Source: Pseudomonadota bacterium
GTDB taxonomy: Bacteria > Pseudomonadota > Gammaproteobacteria > Steroidobacterales > Steroidobacteraceae
Length of the DNA stretch: 34,833 nucleotides
Assembly (NCBI GenBank): GCA_021850555.1
Contig: JAJZLX010000341.1
Coordinates: 1-34,833 of the forward strand
Reading direction: 5' to 3'
Below are positions 21,374 to 30,025 of this stretch, piece after piece (within the stretch, counting starts at the first letter, position 1; the number at the start of each line of letters is the position of its first letter). The notes below the pieces were generated by a model. That model made no database searches and was not told the origin of the DNA. It saw nothing but the letters and a program-made list of their open reading frames with translations. A program made the position numbers and the translations under genes.

Positions 21374-21408
21374 GCGAAACCGCCGCCGGCGACTTGCCGC
21401 GAATTGAA

Positions 21409-22770
21409 TCAGTCCTCGCCGATCGAGCGGAAATCCAGCCCGAGCGAGCGTAGCTTGCGGTACAGGTGGGTACGTTCCATGCCGACCCGCTTGGCGAGCT
21501 GTCCCACCTTGCCGTTGCACAGCAGCAGCTGCTGCTGCAGGTAGGCGCGCTCGAACTGCTCGCGCGCTTCGCGCAGCGGCAGCGCCAGCAGATCCTGCTT
21601 GACCAGAGGCTCGCCCGGCGGCGCCTGCACGGCCAGTTCGCGCTCGACCTCCTCAAGACCGATCTCCTCGCCACCGCCCTGGATCAACAGCCGATGAACC
21701 AGATTTTTCAGCTCACGCACGTTGTCCGGCCACGGGTAGTTGCGCAGCCGGTTCTGTGCCGCAACGCTGAAATGTCTGAACGGCAGCCCTTCTGCGTCGA
21801 CGATGCGGTCGACGTGATGCTTCAGCAGATCGGGCACGTCCTCGGCGTAATCGCGCAGCGGCGGCACCCGCGCGATAAGCGTGTTCAGATGTCCCAGCAG
21901 ATCGCGCCGCAGCTCCGCTCCGGCCCGGGTTTCGATGCCGGGGAGCGCCGAGGAGACGAGCCTCGCGCGCAGCTCGATCGGCTCGTGCCCCCCCAACGGG
22001 GTGAAGCGTCCCGATTCGAGCGTGCCGACCAGCAACCGCTGGGCGCCGGAGGGCAGATCCTCCAGCTCCTGTATGAACAGCGTCCCATCCGCGGCCTGCT
22101 CCAGCAGGCCCGCGCGATGCACGCCACTTTCCTCCGAGCCGAACAGGCGGCTCTCCGCATCCGCATCGCGCAGGCTGCTCGCGACCAGGGTGACGAACGG
22201 TCCGCCCGCCCGCGACCCCCGCCCGTGCAGGTAGCGGGCGAAGACCTCCCGGCCGGAGCCGGGCTCCCCGATCAGCAGCACCGGTGAGGCATGGGTGGCC
22301 ATCTGCTGCAGCTCGGTGCGCAGCTGCTGCATGAGCTTGCTCTTGCCCGCCGGCCCCATGACCCCCGGTACGAAAAGCTTGCCCCCTTGGCGGCGGCGGC
22401 GGCCGGCATCGAGCGCCCGCTCGACGGTGCGCAGGAGCTTGGCGAGCGACAGCGGCTTCTCGACGAAATCGAACGCCCCGAGCCTCGTAGCCTCCACAGC
22501 CGTCTCCACCGTGCCGTGCCCCGACATCATCACGACCGGGCAGCCCTCCGAAGTGGCGGAGGACCATTCCCGCAGCAGCGTGATGCCATCGACATCCGGC
22601 ATCCAGATGTCGAGCAGAACCAGGTCCGGGGTCTGTCGCGCGCGCGAGGCGCGCGCCTGGGCCGCATTGGCCGCAACGTCCACCGCGTACCCCTCCTCCG
22701 AGAGGATCTCCTTCAGCAGGCCGCGGATATCGGCCTCGTCGTCGACCACCAGAATGTGCGCAGCGCTCAT
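21409..22770 (-). CDS. ntrX: NtrX-family response regulator with degenerate AAA+ domain
   Basis: A 453-residue response regulator. The receiver (1-120) is intact: Asp10/Asp11, phospho-acceptor Asp54 in LLDIWMPD, Ser83 and Lys105. The central AAA+ domain (about 138-370) is recognisable but damaged. Walker A reads GEPGSGRE with Arg174 for lysine. Walker B reads LFIQEL with Gln234 for aspartate. The sigma-54-contacting GAFTGA loop is missing, replaced by GSEESGVHRAG (211-221). WPDNVRELKNLVHRL and the C-terminal Fis-type helix-turn-helix (GKVGQLAKRVGMERTHLYRK) are intact. It probably acts as a phospho-controlled DNA-binding regulator without sigma-54 activation or ATP hydrolysis; that is inference. 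Its start overlaps ntrY by 4 bases. Confidence 0.93.
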   Translation of the reverse strand: MSAAHILVVDDEADIRGLLKEILSEEGYAVDVAANAAQARASRARQTPDLVLLDIWMPDVDGITLLREWSSATSEGCPVVMMSGHGTVETAVEATRLGAFDFVEKPLSLAKLLRTVERALDAGRRRRQGGKLFVPGVMGPAGKSKLMQQLRTELQQMATHASPVLLIGEPGSGREVFARYLHGRGSRAGGPFVTLVASSLRDADAESRLFGSEESGVHRAGLLEQAADGTLFIQELEDLPSGAQRLLVGTLESGRFTPLGGHEPIELRARLVSSALPGIETRAGAELRRDLLGHLNTLIARVPPLRDYAEDVPDLLKHHVDRIVDAEGLPFRHFSVAAQNRLRNYPWPDNVRELKNLVHRLLIQGGGEEIGLEEVERELAVQAPPGEPLVKQDLLALPLREAREQFERAYLQQQLLLCNGKVGQLAKRVGMERTHLYRKLRSLGLDFRSIGED

Positions 22771-25004
22771 GCTTTCTCACCCCGCAATGAATCTCGACTC
22801 TCACGCGTCCCGCCTCGGCTGCCGAACGCCACCGGCAGCGCCACCCGGATACGGGCTCCGCCCTCGGGGCGGTTGTCGGCATCGATCCGTCCCCCGTGCT
22901 CCTCGACGATCTTTTTCACGATCGCCAGTCCCAGGCCCGTGCCCCTGGGCTTGCTCGTCACGTAGGGATCGAAGATCCGCCCAAGCAGATCCTGCTGGAA
23001 ACCGGGACCATTGTCACACACTGTAATGAGGGCGAACGCCCCTTGGGCGTCTCCTTCGAGACGGGTGCAGATCATCAGGCGGGGCGAGGCATGCCCCTCG
23101 AGCGCCTCGAGGGCGTTGGTCACCAGGTTATTGAGAATCTGGCGCACCCGGCCGCGGTCGGCCTCCAGGCCCGAGAGACGCTCATCGAGATCGAGATCGA
23201 TGCCCGCCCGCGGGTCTTGCGAGCGATACAGGTCGGCCACCTCGGTCACCAGCTGGTTGAGGCTGAAGCGGCTGACATGCATCTCCGGGGCGCGCGCATA
23301 TTCACTGAACGCGTTCACCATCTGCTGCATGGTCTCGACCTGCTGCACGATGGTGTGGGTCGAGCGCTCGAGGATCTCCCCCTCCGGGGGGGATAGGGTC
23401 GAGAGCAGCCGGCGGCGCAGCCTCTCGGCCGACAGCCGGATCGGCGTCAGGGGGTTCTTGATCTCATGCGCCAGGCGCCGCGCGACCTCCCCCCAGGCGG
23501 CATCCCGCTGCGCCTGCAGCAACGCGGTGATGTCGTCGAAAACGATGACATAGCCCATGTCGCCGCTTTCTCCCGGCAGTGCCGTGCAGGCGCACATCAG
23601 GGTGAGGATGCGCCCCGCCTTGCCGAGATCGATCTGCTCGCGCCACTCCTGCCGGCCGCGCGCGAAACGCACCGCGAGCGCCGCCACGAACTGGCCCAGC
23701 CGCTCGTTGCCCGCCGTCAGGTCCGGCAGCGCCCGGCCGGTGGCCGCGGAGAGGTCGAGCCCGAGGATGGCGCCGGCCGCCTGGTTGGCCATGCGCACCA
23801 CCAGGTTGCGATCGATCGCCAGCACCCCCGTGGAGAGCCGCGCGAGAATGATCGCCAGGCGCTCGCGCTCGCGCTCCACAGCCATCTGGCTGCGCGTCGC
23901 CTCATCGTGCGCCCGCCGCAGGCGCTTGGTCATGTCGTTGAAAGAGTGGACCAGAAAACCCATTTCGTCGCGCGAGGGCAGAGTCAGGCGCGTGTCGAAA
24001 TCGCCCTTGCCCACCGCCCGCGTGCCGGCGATCAGATCCTGCACCGGCCGCGCGAGGCGTTGTGCCGAGAGGATCGCCCCGTGAATCGCCGCCAGCATGG
24101 CGAGCAGCAGGACCAGGGTGAGCGTCAGGATGAAGCTGTACTTCAGCGGCTCGCGCAGCGTCGTGAGATTGCCGTACTGCGAGTACGCTCGCTGGACCAC
24201 CTCCGACAGCGCCGACAGCTGAGGCGGCACCGGATAGACGGCCATGAGGTAGCGGTCATCGGAGCCGGAAAACTGATCGAGCGGGACCCCGATGCGGATG
24301 AGGAAGCGCCCATCGGACTGCGGCTCCAGATTGACGTAGGTTCGCCGCTCGCTCACCTGGCGCACCAGGTCGGCAGGCGGCGCGAGCGAGACATCCGACA
24401 GCGGGTCTTGCAGGCTCGCCGCGAGAATGCGCTCATCGGCGCCGTACACCACGATCTCTTCGGCGGAGTCCGAGCGGCGCGCCTGGTCGAGCCGCGCTTG
24501 AATCCTCAGCGCCCCGCGTCCGGCCAGGGAGCGGGCGAGCAGCGTCGCACGGCGCGATTCGTCCTGGACGCGCAGATCGAGCGCCGAGCGCGACAGCACG
24601 AGCGCGTCCTTCAGGCCCTGTTTCACCTCGACCCGGAACCAGCTGTCGATGCCGCGGTTCAGGAAGCCGACCGAGGCGAAGTACACGATGAGCAGCGGCG
24701 CCACCACCAGCGCCCCGAACGTCGTCACCGTGCGCGCCGTGAGGCGCGATCCGGGCACGTGGTTGCGATAGTCGCGCACCAGCTGCCACAGCCGCCGGGC
24801 CAGCATCACGATCAGCGCCAACACGCCGATCACATTGAACAGCACGATCCACGGCTGCAGCCGGCTGAACTCCGAGGAGTTCTGCGCGCTCTTGGCCAGA
24901 AGCAGCAGCGCGCCGAGCCCGATGCCGCTCCAGAGCACCAGGGCCGCGATGGCACGTATCCGCCGGCGCACCGCGGCGGCGTCTCTTACCCCGGCAGCGC
25001 CCAT
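22767..25004 (-). CDS. ntrY: NtrY-type membrane sensor histidine kinase
   Basis: A 745-residue kinase. Membrane helices lie near 20-38, 53-70, 95-115 and 289-310, with a periplasmic sensor region of about 170 residues between the last two. HAMP follows (about 312-365), then PAS (about 385-495), HisKA with His513 in ARRLAHEIKNPLTPIRLSAE, and the HATPase domain with N box NNLVTNALEAL, DNGPGF and GTGLGLAIVKKI. The four-helix architecture is typical of NtrY, linked to nitrogen, redox or envelope signals in other bacteria. ATG at 25004 is used; a TTG at 25013 is in frame and nearer a GAGAG site. The start overlaps the DUF4390 end by 19 bases, and it overlaps ntrX by ATGA. Confidence 0.95.
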   Translation of the reverse strand: MGAAGVRDAAAVRRRIRAIAALVLWSGIGLGALLLLAKSAQNSSEFSRLQPWIVLFNVIGVLALIVMLARRLWQLVRDYRNHVPGSRLTARTVTTFGALVVAPLLIVYFASVGFLNRGIDSWFRVEVKQGLKDALVLSRSALDLRVQDESRRATLLARSLAGRGALRIQARLDQARRSDSAEEIVVYGADERILAASLQDPLSDVSLAPPADLVRQVSERRTYVNLEPQSDGRFLIRIGVPLDQFSGSDDRYLMAVYPVPPQLSALSEVVQRAYSQYGNLTTLREPLKYSFILTLTLVLLLAMLAAIHGAILSAQRLARPVQDLIAGTRAVGKGDFDTRLTLPSRDEMGFLVHSFNDMTKRLRRAHDEATRSQMAVERERERLAIILARLSTGVLAIDRNLVVRMANQAAGAILGLDLSAATGRALPDLTAGNERLGQFVAALAVRFARGRQEWREQIDLGKAGRILTLMCACTALPGESGDMGYVIVFDDITALLQAQRDAAWGEVARRLAHEIKNPLTPIRLSAERLRRRLLSTLSPPEGEILERSTHTIVQQVETMQQMVNAFSEYARAPEMHVSRFSLNQLVTEVADLYRSQDPRAGIDLDLDERLSGLEADRGRVRQILNNLVTNALEALEGHASPRLMICTRLEGDAQGAFALITVCDNGPGFQQDLLGRIFDPYVTSKPRGTGLGLAIVKKIVEEHGGRIDADNRPEGGARIRVALPVAFGSRGGTRESRDSLRGEKA

Positions 25005-25654
25005 GTGTACCAAGAGCTCTCGCGCTGCCAGTCATCGGTCCAGAACAGCAGCGCACGCAGCGATGCAGGAAGATCGCCGCGCCGCACCCCGGCGCGGACG
25101 CTGATGGTGTACGACCCGGGGTCCTGGAGCTGCGATTCGACCAGGATCGGCCAGTCGCGGACCTGCTCCAGATAGTGGAGCGCCTTTTTCACCGTGGTGA
25201 AGCTGTGCTCGGCGCCCGTTTGCGCGTTGCTGACCACGAAGCGCCTCGTGACCACATGGTAGGCAAGCTGCCGCTGCAGCGTCACATCGACGACATCGGC
25301 GTCGAACCAGAAGCGCCGGACCCGATCGATCTCAGCCTCGATGTCGAAAGACAGCGTCACCCCGTTCGCCAGCGCCTTGCGGATCATGGGATTGAGCGGA
25401 TAGGTGATCTGCGCGTTGAGCTCGATCACACCGTGGTTGAAATTGACATAGGCGGAGCGTACCGCGAGCGCGCCATCGAGCGCGCTCGCCCGCACCCGCG
25501 TAGCCGGCGCGAGCCCCAGCGCGCCGGCAGCCAACAGCAGCCCCCACCACCGGCTGAGGTATCTTCGTCTGCCGCGACGGCAGATCGAGCTTGGCGCCGA
25601 GGATTTCCGTGGCATGAATGCAACGACAGTTTGTGTGAGATCCCCTGCTTCCAT
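24986..25654 (-). CDS. DUF4390 family exported protein
   Basis: A 222-residue protein with an N-terminal hydrophobic segment (WWGLLLAAGALGLAPATRVRASA) acting as a signal peptide or anchor. The body has features of DUF4390: VNFNHGVIELNAQITYPLNP, VTLSFDIEAEIDRVRRFWFD, and the ending WTDDWQRESSWYTWALPG. The family is found almost always between rsmB and ntrY, as here, and has no established function. The start at 25654 lies 3 bases after the rsmB stop; a second ATG at 25615 (MPRKSS) would give a more usual signal-peptide n-region and is a serious alternative. The end overlaps ntrY. Confidence 0.9.
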   Translation of the reverse strand: MEAGDLTQTVVAFMPRKSSAPSSICRRGRRRYLSRWWGLLLAAGALGLAPATRVRASALDGALAVRSAYVNFNHGVIELNAQITYPLNPMIRKALANGVTLSFDIEAEIDRVRRFWFDADVVDVTLQRQLAYHVVTRRFVVSNAQTGAEHSFTTVKKALHYLEQVRDWPILVESQLQDPGSYTISVRAGVRRGDLPASLRALLFWTDDWQRESSWYTWALPG

Positions 25655-25657
25655 ACG

Positions 25658-27010
25658 CTACATGGTGCCGGACGTTGTCTTTTCGAGACAAGCATAATAG
25701 AACCCATCGGTCTGCGCCGCACCCCCGCACAGCAACTGCACCCCCCACCGGCAGGCAAGCGCTCCGGGGGCGAGCCGCCCGGCAGGGAGGGAAATGGCCC
25801 GGGCGTGCGGGCGGTGCGTGAGGAACCGCTCCACGACCGCCTCGTTCTCGGCCGGCAGCACCGAGCACGTCGAGTACACGAGCCGCCCCCCCACGGCCAG
25901 CATCTGGAATGCGGCTTCGAGGATCTCGAGCTGGGTGCCGGCAAAGGTCGGAATGTCCTCGGGACGCCTCAGCAGCTTGATGTCCGGGTGCCTGCGGATG
26001 ACCCCCGTGCCCGAGCAGGGCGCGTCCACGAGGATGCGCTCGAAGGGCCTGCCGTCCCAGAACGCGCCCGGGTCGCGCACGTCGGCCGCCACGACATGCG
26101 CCGGCAGCCCCAGACGGGAGAGATTCTCGCGCACCCGCTCGAGCCGCCCCGCATCGATGTCCAGCGCCCAGAGGTCCACCTGCCCGCGGGTCAGCTCCAG
26201 CAGGTGGGCCGCTTTACCACCGGGGGCGGCGCAGGCGTCCAGCACTCTCATGCCGGGCTCGGCACCGAGCAAGGGGGCGGCGAGTTGTGCGCCCGCGTCC
26301 TGCACCGAGACCCGTCCCTCGAGGAAGCCCGGGACCGCCTCGACACGCACCGGCCGGTCCAACACCACGGCGGGCGGGGCGGCGAACTCCATACCCCACT
26401 CGATCAGCCGGCCCTCCGCGCCCGCCGCGGCCAGCTCGCCGAGGTAGTCCTCGGGCGTGCACCGCATGCAATTGACCCGCAGCGTCATGGGCGGGTGAAC
26501 GTTGTCGGCATCGAGGCAGCTCGAGCCGTACAGCGGCCAGGCGCTCAGCAGCGCATCGGCCAGCCAGCGCGGATGAGCGGTTCGACGGGCCGGATCCCGG
26601 TCCACCTCTGCGAAGATGTCCTGGCGTTCCGCGAGCAGTCTTCGCAGCACGGCGTTGGTGAGGCCGCCGGCGTGCTTGTGACCCAAGATCTTCACCGCGT
26701 CCACCGCCGCATGCACGGTCAGCTGCGGCGCGTTGCGGGAGTACTCGAGCTGATGGGCGGCCACCGCCAGCAGGGCCCTGACCTCGCGCGGGAGGGCCCG
26801 TGGCCGCGCCAACAGGCGCTCCAGCGCGGGCTTCAGGCGCAGGTACCATCGCACGGTGCCCAACGTGATGGCGCGAACCGCGGCGCGATGCGGGCCGGCT
26901 TCGAACGTCGACAGCGCTTCATCGGCGGTTTGACCGGCGAGGATCGCGGCGACGGCGCGTGAGGCTTGCGCGAGTACCGTTGCGGCTTGACCGGGACCTG
27001 AGCGCGTCAA
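25658..27010 (-). CDS. rsmB: 16S rRNA (cytosine-967-C5)-methyltransferase RsmB
   Basis: A 450-residue SAM-dependent enzyme that methylates C967 of 16S rRNA. The N-terminal NusB-like RNA-binding domain (about 8-135) is followed by the Rossmann methyltransferase. The SAM motif DACAAPGGK lies at 258-266, with DAPCSGTGVIRRHPD (Cys332, release) and STCSVLPAENE (Cys382, nucleophile). The start is inferred as TTG at 27010, whose last bases overlap the fmt stop as TTGA; this gives the normal length and MTRSGPGQAATVLAQ. The longer open frame upstream lies inside fmt and has no family resemblance. DUF4390 starts 3 bases after its stop. Confidence 0.95.
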   Translation of the reverse strand: MTRSGPGQAATVLAQASRAVAAILAGQTADEALSTFEAGPHRAAVRAITLGTVRWYLRLKPALERLLARPRALPREVRALLAVAAHQLEYSRNAPQLTVHAAVDAVKILGHKHAGGLTNAVLRRLLAERQDIFAEVDRDPARRTAHPRWLADALLSAWPLYGSSCLDADNVHPPMTLRVNCMRCTPEDYLGELAAAGAEGRLIEWGMEFAAPPAVVLDRPVRVEAVPGFLEGRVSVQDAGAQLAAPLLGAEPGMRVLDACAAPGGKAAHLLELTRGQVDLWALDIDAGRLERVRENLSRLGLPAHVVAADVRDPGAFWDGRPFERILVDAPCSGTGVIRRHPDIKLLRRPEDIPTFAGTQLEILEAAFQMLAVGGRLVYSTCSVLPAENEAVVERFLTHRPHARAISLPAGRLAPGALACRWGVQLLCGGAAQTDGFYYACLEKTTSGTM

Positions 27011-27999
27011 TGCTGCCGGCCCAGGATCATCTGAGGCGCAAGCCCCCTGTGACCGCCCACGAACATGCCGGCGCTCTGGCGTGATCCGCCCGGCCGCTGC
27101 AGTGTGAGCAGGTCCAAAGTCCCGTCGCCGCACTGCACCCGAATGAAGCCATCACTGTGGCTGCCGTGGGTCTTGAGGATGCAACCCGGCTTGGCACCCG
27201 CCTCCCCCTCCTGAGGTCCCAGCCGGGCGGCATGCACCAGCAGACGCTCCTCGACACCGGCCCCGGGGTCGGTCCGGGCGGTCTCGGCAGCGGTCCAGGG
27301 CTGCAGGGAGCGGATCTGCCGCTCGATCTGCGCCGCCGGACGGTGCCAGTCGATCAGCGCATCGCGTTTCTCCAGCTTGTGGGCATAGGTCACTCCCTCG
27401 GCCGGCTGGGGTCGCGCCACCAATGTGCCTCGCGTGAGGCCGTCCAGGGCCTGAAGCAGCAGCGGTCCGGCCAGATCGGCGAGTCGGTCGCGCAGGCTTC
27501 CGCCGGTGTCCCGCGGATCGATCGCGACAGGGCGCTGCAGCAGGATCGGGCCGGTATCGAGCCCGGCCTCCATGCGCATGATGGTCAGGCCCGTCTCGGT
27601 ATCGCCGGCAAGCAGGGCGCGCTCGATGGGGGCCGCGCCACGCCAGCGAGGCAGGAGCGAGGCATGCACGTTGAGGCAGCCCAGCGGCGGCAGGTCGAGC
27701 ACGGCCTGCGGTAAGAGAAGGCCGTAGGCCACGACCACCAGCAGATCCGGCCGCCACTCGATGAGCGGCGCCCAGTCCGCGGGGCTCTTCAGCGCCGCTG
27801 GCTGGGCCACCGGCACTCGCGTCTGTGCCGCCAGCTTCACCGGCGAGGCACTCAGGCGCCGGCCACGCCCCTTGGGGCGGTCGGGCTGAGTCAATACGCC
27901 GACGACCTCGTGCGGAGAGTGCAGCAGCTCGAGCAGCACCGACAGCGCGAATTCCGGTGTCCCCGCGAAGGCGACGCGGAGCGAGGTCTGGGCGGTCAC
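27007..27999 (-). CDS. fmt: Methionyl-tRNA formyltransferase
   Basis: A 330-residue enzyme that formylates initiator Met-tRNA using 10-formyl-tetrahydrofolate. The N-terminal catalytic domain has FAGTPEFA (11-18), QPDRPKGRGRRL (the tRNA-recognition loop), and catalytic Asn110 and His112 in LNVHASLLPRWRG with Asp148 in AGLDTG. The C-terminal OB-like domain includes HKLEKRDALIDW and the closing GLAPQMIL. GTG at 27999 (MTAQTSLRVAFAG) lines up with the family start and lies 13 bases after the def stop; a GTG at 28032 would overlap def. Its TGA overlaps the TTG of rsmB. Confidence 0.96.
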   Translation of the reverse strand: MTAQTSLRVAFAGTPEFALSVLLELLHSPHEVVGVLTQPDRPKGRGRRLSASPVKLAAQTRVPVAQPAALKSPADWAPLIEWRPDLLVVVAYGLLLPQAVLDLPPLGCLNVHASLLPRWRGAAPIERALLAGDTETGLTIMRMEAGLDTGPILLQRPVAIDPRDTGGSLRDRLADLAGPLLLQALDGLTRGTLVARPQPAEGVTYAHKLEKRDALIDWHRPAAQIERQIRSLQPWTAAETARTDPGAGVEERLLVHAARLGPQEGEAGAKPGCILKTHGSHSDGFIRVQCGDGTLDLLTLQRPGGSRQSAGMFVGGHRGLAPQMILGRQH

Positions 28000-28012
28000 C
28001 GGAGCACCCGGC

Positions 28013-28549
28013 TCAAAGCGCGGGACGAGCACCGGCGGCAGGTCGCACCGCCCGGGCCTTGCGCTCTTTTTCCAGCTTTTTGCGGATGCGCTCGCGCTTC
28101 AGTCCGGAGAGATAGTCGACGAACAGCTTCCCTTCGAGGTGATCCATCTCGTGCTGGACGCACACGGCCAGCAATTCCTCGCAGTCGCGCTCGTACGCCT
28201 GCCCCATGCGGTCCTGCGCCCGCACGCGAATGCGGGTGGCGCGCCGGACCTCATCGAAGATCCCGGGCACCGAGAGGCAGCCCTCCTCGGTGGCAGCGTC
28301 CCCCTCGCGGGAGAGGATCTGCGGATTGATCAGCACGAGGGGCTGATCGTGCGCCTCCGAGACATCGATGACGATCAGCCGCTGATGCACGTTCACCTGG
28401 GTAGCGGCAAGGCCGATGCCCGGCGCGGCGTACATCGTCTCGAGCATGTCATCTATCAGCCGGTGAAGGTCGGAGTCGAAACGGATGACCGGCTGCGCCC
28501 GGGTACGCAGCCGCGGATCGGGAAACTCCAGAATCGTTCTGAGCGCCAT
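28013..28549 (-). CDS. def: Peptide deformylase
   Basis: A 178-residue metalloenzyme that removes the formyl group from nascent proteins. All three motifs are present: GIGLAATQ (44-51), EGCLSVP with metal ligand Cys91, and QHEMDH with His133, Glu134 and His137. ATG at 28549 ([14 protein letters not shown]) gives the standard length; the frame is open upstream to 28633 but that part is unlike the family. The basic C-terminal extension ([20 protein letters not shown]) is the ribosome-binding helix. It is first in the def-fmt-rsmB-DUF4390-ntrY-ntrX run. Confidence 0.97.
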   Translation of the reverse strand: MALRTILEFPDPRLRTRAQPVIRFDSDLHRLIDDMLETMYAAPGIGLAATQVNVHQRLIVIDVSEAHDQPLVLINPQILSREGDAATEEGCLSVPGIFDEVRRATRIRVRAQDRMGQAYERDCEELLAVCVQHEMDHLEGKLFVDYLSGLKRERIRKKLEKERKARAVRPAAGARPAL

Positions 28550-28674
28550 GAGGAATTCGAGTCGCGTGGAGCCAATGGGTTCCGGCGGCGGCCACTTGAG
28601 GTCGGCCCCGAGCGCCGCCGTGACCGGACGCACAAACTAGACAATAAAGCGCCGTGAGGGGCCCTTCGCGTGCC

Positions 28675-28680
28675 ATTATA
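28675..28680 (-). promoter_or_regulatory. Possible -10 element for the def operon
   Basis: On the minus strand this reads TATAAT, the exact -10 consensus, in very GC-rich DNA and about 126 bases upstream of def. No good -35 is seen 16-18 bases further up (TCTGTT-like). It would give a leader of about 120 bases. The divergent tspP-like LysM gene start lies only 8 bases on the other side. Confidence 0.38.
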
Positions 28681-28687
28681 CCCGTCC

Positions 28688-29956
28688 ATGGTCTCGAAAC
28701 AGATTCCAGGCGCCCGCCTCGTGCTGGCGGGCGGGGCGGCGGCCGTACTGGCCGCCTGTTCGTCGCTGCATGGCGCGCGCCAGCCGGCCGTCCCCGCGGC
28801 CTCGGCGAGCGTGCGGCCGGCCGTCGCGGCGCCCTCGAGCGGCACCCTCACCGCCACCCAGGCGGCCATTGCCGCGGCGAGAGCCCGCGGAGCTTCCCCT
28901 GAATCAACGCAGGCCGCACCCGCCTCCGCGCTCATCAGATCCACCGCACCCATGACCTATACGGTCAAGCCGGGAGACACGCTGTGGGGGATCGCCTCGA
29001 TGTTCCTGCGCGACCCGTGGAAGTGGCCCGAGGTCTGGTACAACAACCCGCAGATCAAGAACCCCCACTGGATCTATCCCGGCGACGTGCTGCAGCTTGC
29101 CTACGGCCGCAACGGCCGGCCGCAGATCCGCCTGTTGCGCGAGGGTCCGCTGCATCGGGCATCCACGCTCAAGCTCAAGCCGCGGCTGCGTAGCACTCCC
29201 CTGACTGCCGCCATTCCGACGATCCCCTACGCAGCGATCGCGAGCTTTCTGGCGCGGCCCACCGTGCTCACATCGGATCAGGTGAGCCGCGCGCCCCACA
29301 TCATCGCATTCAGCAACCAACAGCAGATCGGCGGCTCCGGGTCCGTGGCGTATGTCAGCAGCCTCGGCCCCCATCCGCACGCCCGCTACAGCGTCGTGCA
29401 CGTGGGCGAGGAGCTGCGCGATCCGGGGTTGTTTGGGCGCAGGTTCGGGTATCTCGGCACTTATGCTGCGACCGCGCTGATCCGCACGCCGGGCGATCCG
29501 GCGACGGCCGTGCTCACCGATGCCGCACGCGAGACGTTCGCGGGCGACCGGCTGATCTCGAGCGATGCCGGAATCCCCCTGACATTCGAGCCCCGCGCGC
29601 CGTCACGGCCGATCCACGGGAAGATCATCTGGGTGATCGGCGGCACGGGAGCGATGGATCTGGCGGGTCAGTACGACATCGTGGTGCTCAATCGCGGCAC
29701 GCGCGCCGGACTTGTGCCCGGGGATGTGCTCACCGCCGATCATGAGCAGGGCATCGTGCACGACACGCACGGCTCTTTCGCGTGGCTGTTCCGTTCCTTC
29801 GGAGGCCTGGGCAGGGATTTCGCGCCGCGGGTGAAATTGCCGGCCGAGCGCGCCGCGACTCTCCTGGTCTTCAAGACCTACCGGCGCCTGTCCTTCGCGT
29901 TGGTGGTGGCGGCCACCAACACCATCACCGAGGGGGATCCGGTTCACAATCCCTGA
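28688..29956 (+). CDS. tsaP: LysM-domain protein, TsaP-like, predicted lipoprotein
   Basis: A 422-residue envelope protein. The N-terminus VLAGGAAAVLAACSS has a lipobox with Cys24, so it should be lipidated. An alanine/proline-rich spacer runs to about 88. The LysM domain spans 91-138 (YTVKPGDTLWGIASMFLRDP, then WKWPEVWYNNPQIKNPHWIY) and binds peptidoglycan. The C-terminal part (about 140-422) matches the TsaP/FlgT-like region, with RSTPLTAAIPTIPYAAI and RGTRAGLVPGDVLT. TsaP in Pseudomonas and Myxococcus anchors the type IV pilus secretin PilQ to the cell wall, and its gene lies between def and dprA as here. ATG at 28688 is used; GTG at 28670 is in frame. No clear ribosome site. No pilus genes are in the window. 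Confidence 0.88.
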   Translation: MVSKQIPGARLVLAGGAAAVLAACSSLHGARQPAVPAASASVRPAVAAPSSGTLTATQAAIAAARARGASPESTQAAPASALIRSTAPMTYTVKPGDTLWGIASMFLRDPWKWPEVWYNNPQIKNPHWIYPGDVLQLAYGRNGRPQIRLLREGPLHRASTLKLKPRLRSTPLTAAIPTIPYAAIASFLARPTVLTSDQVSRAPHIIAFSNQQQIGGSGSVAYVSSLGPHPHARYSVVHVGEELRDPGLFGRRFGYLGTYAATALIRTPGDPATAVLTDAARETFAGDRLISSDAGIPLTFEPRAPSRPIHGKIIWVIGGTGAMDLAGQYDIVVLNRGTRAGLVPGDVLTADHEQGIVHDTHGSFAWLFRSFGGLGRDFAPRVKLPAERAATLLVFKTYRRLSFALVVAATNTITEGDPVHNP

Positions 29957-29966
29957 TTGGACTCGC

Positions 29967-29993
29967 CCCAAGACGCCTGCGGCGCCTCTTGGG
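29967..29993. terminator. Hairpin between convergent tsaP and aroE, likely bidirectional terminator
   Basis: CCCAAGA and TCTTGGG enclose an inner CGCC/GGCG stem with a TGC loop and a 2-base bulge. It starts 10 bases after the tsaP stop and 33 bases past the aroE stop. No strong T-tract is present on either strand, so termination may be partial. Confidence 0.45.
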
Positions 29994-30025
29994 CTGCCGG
30001 GCATGCCGGGGGGGCTCGAGCGCCG

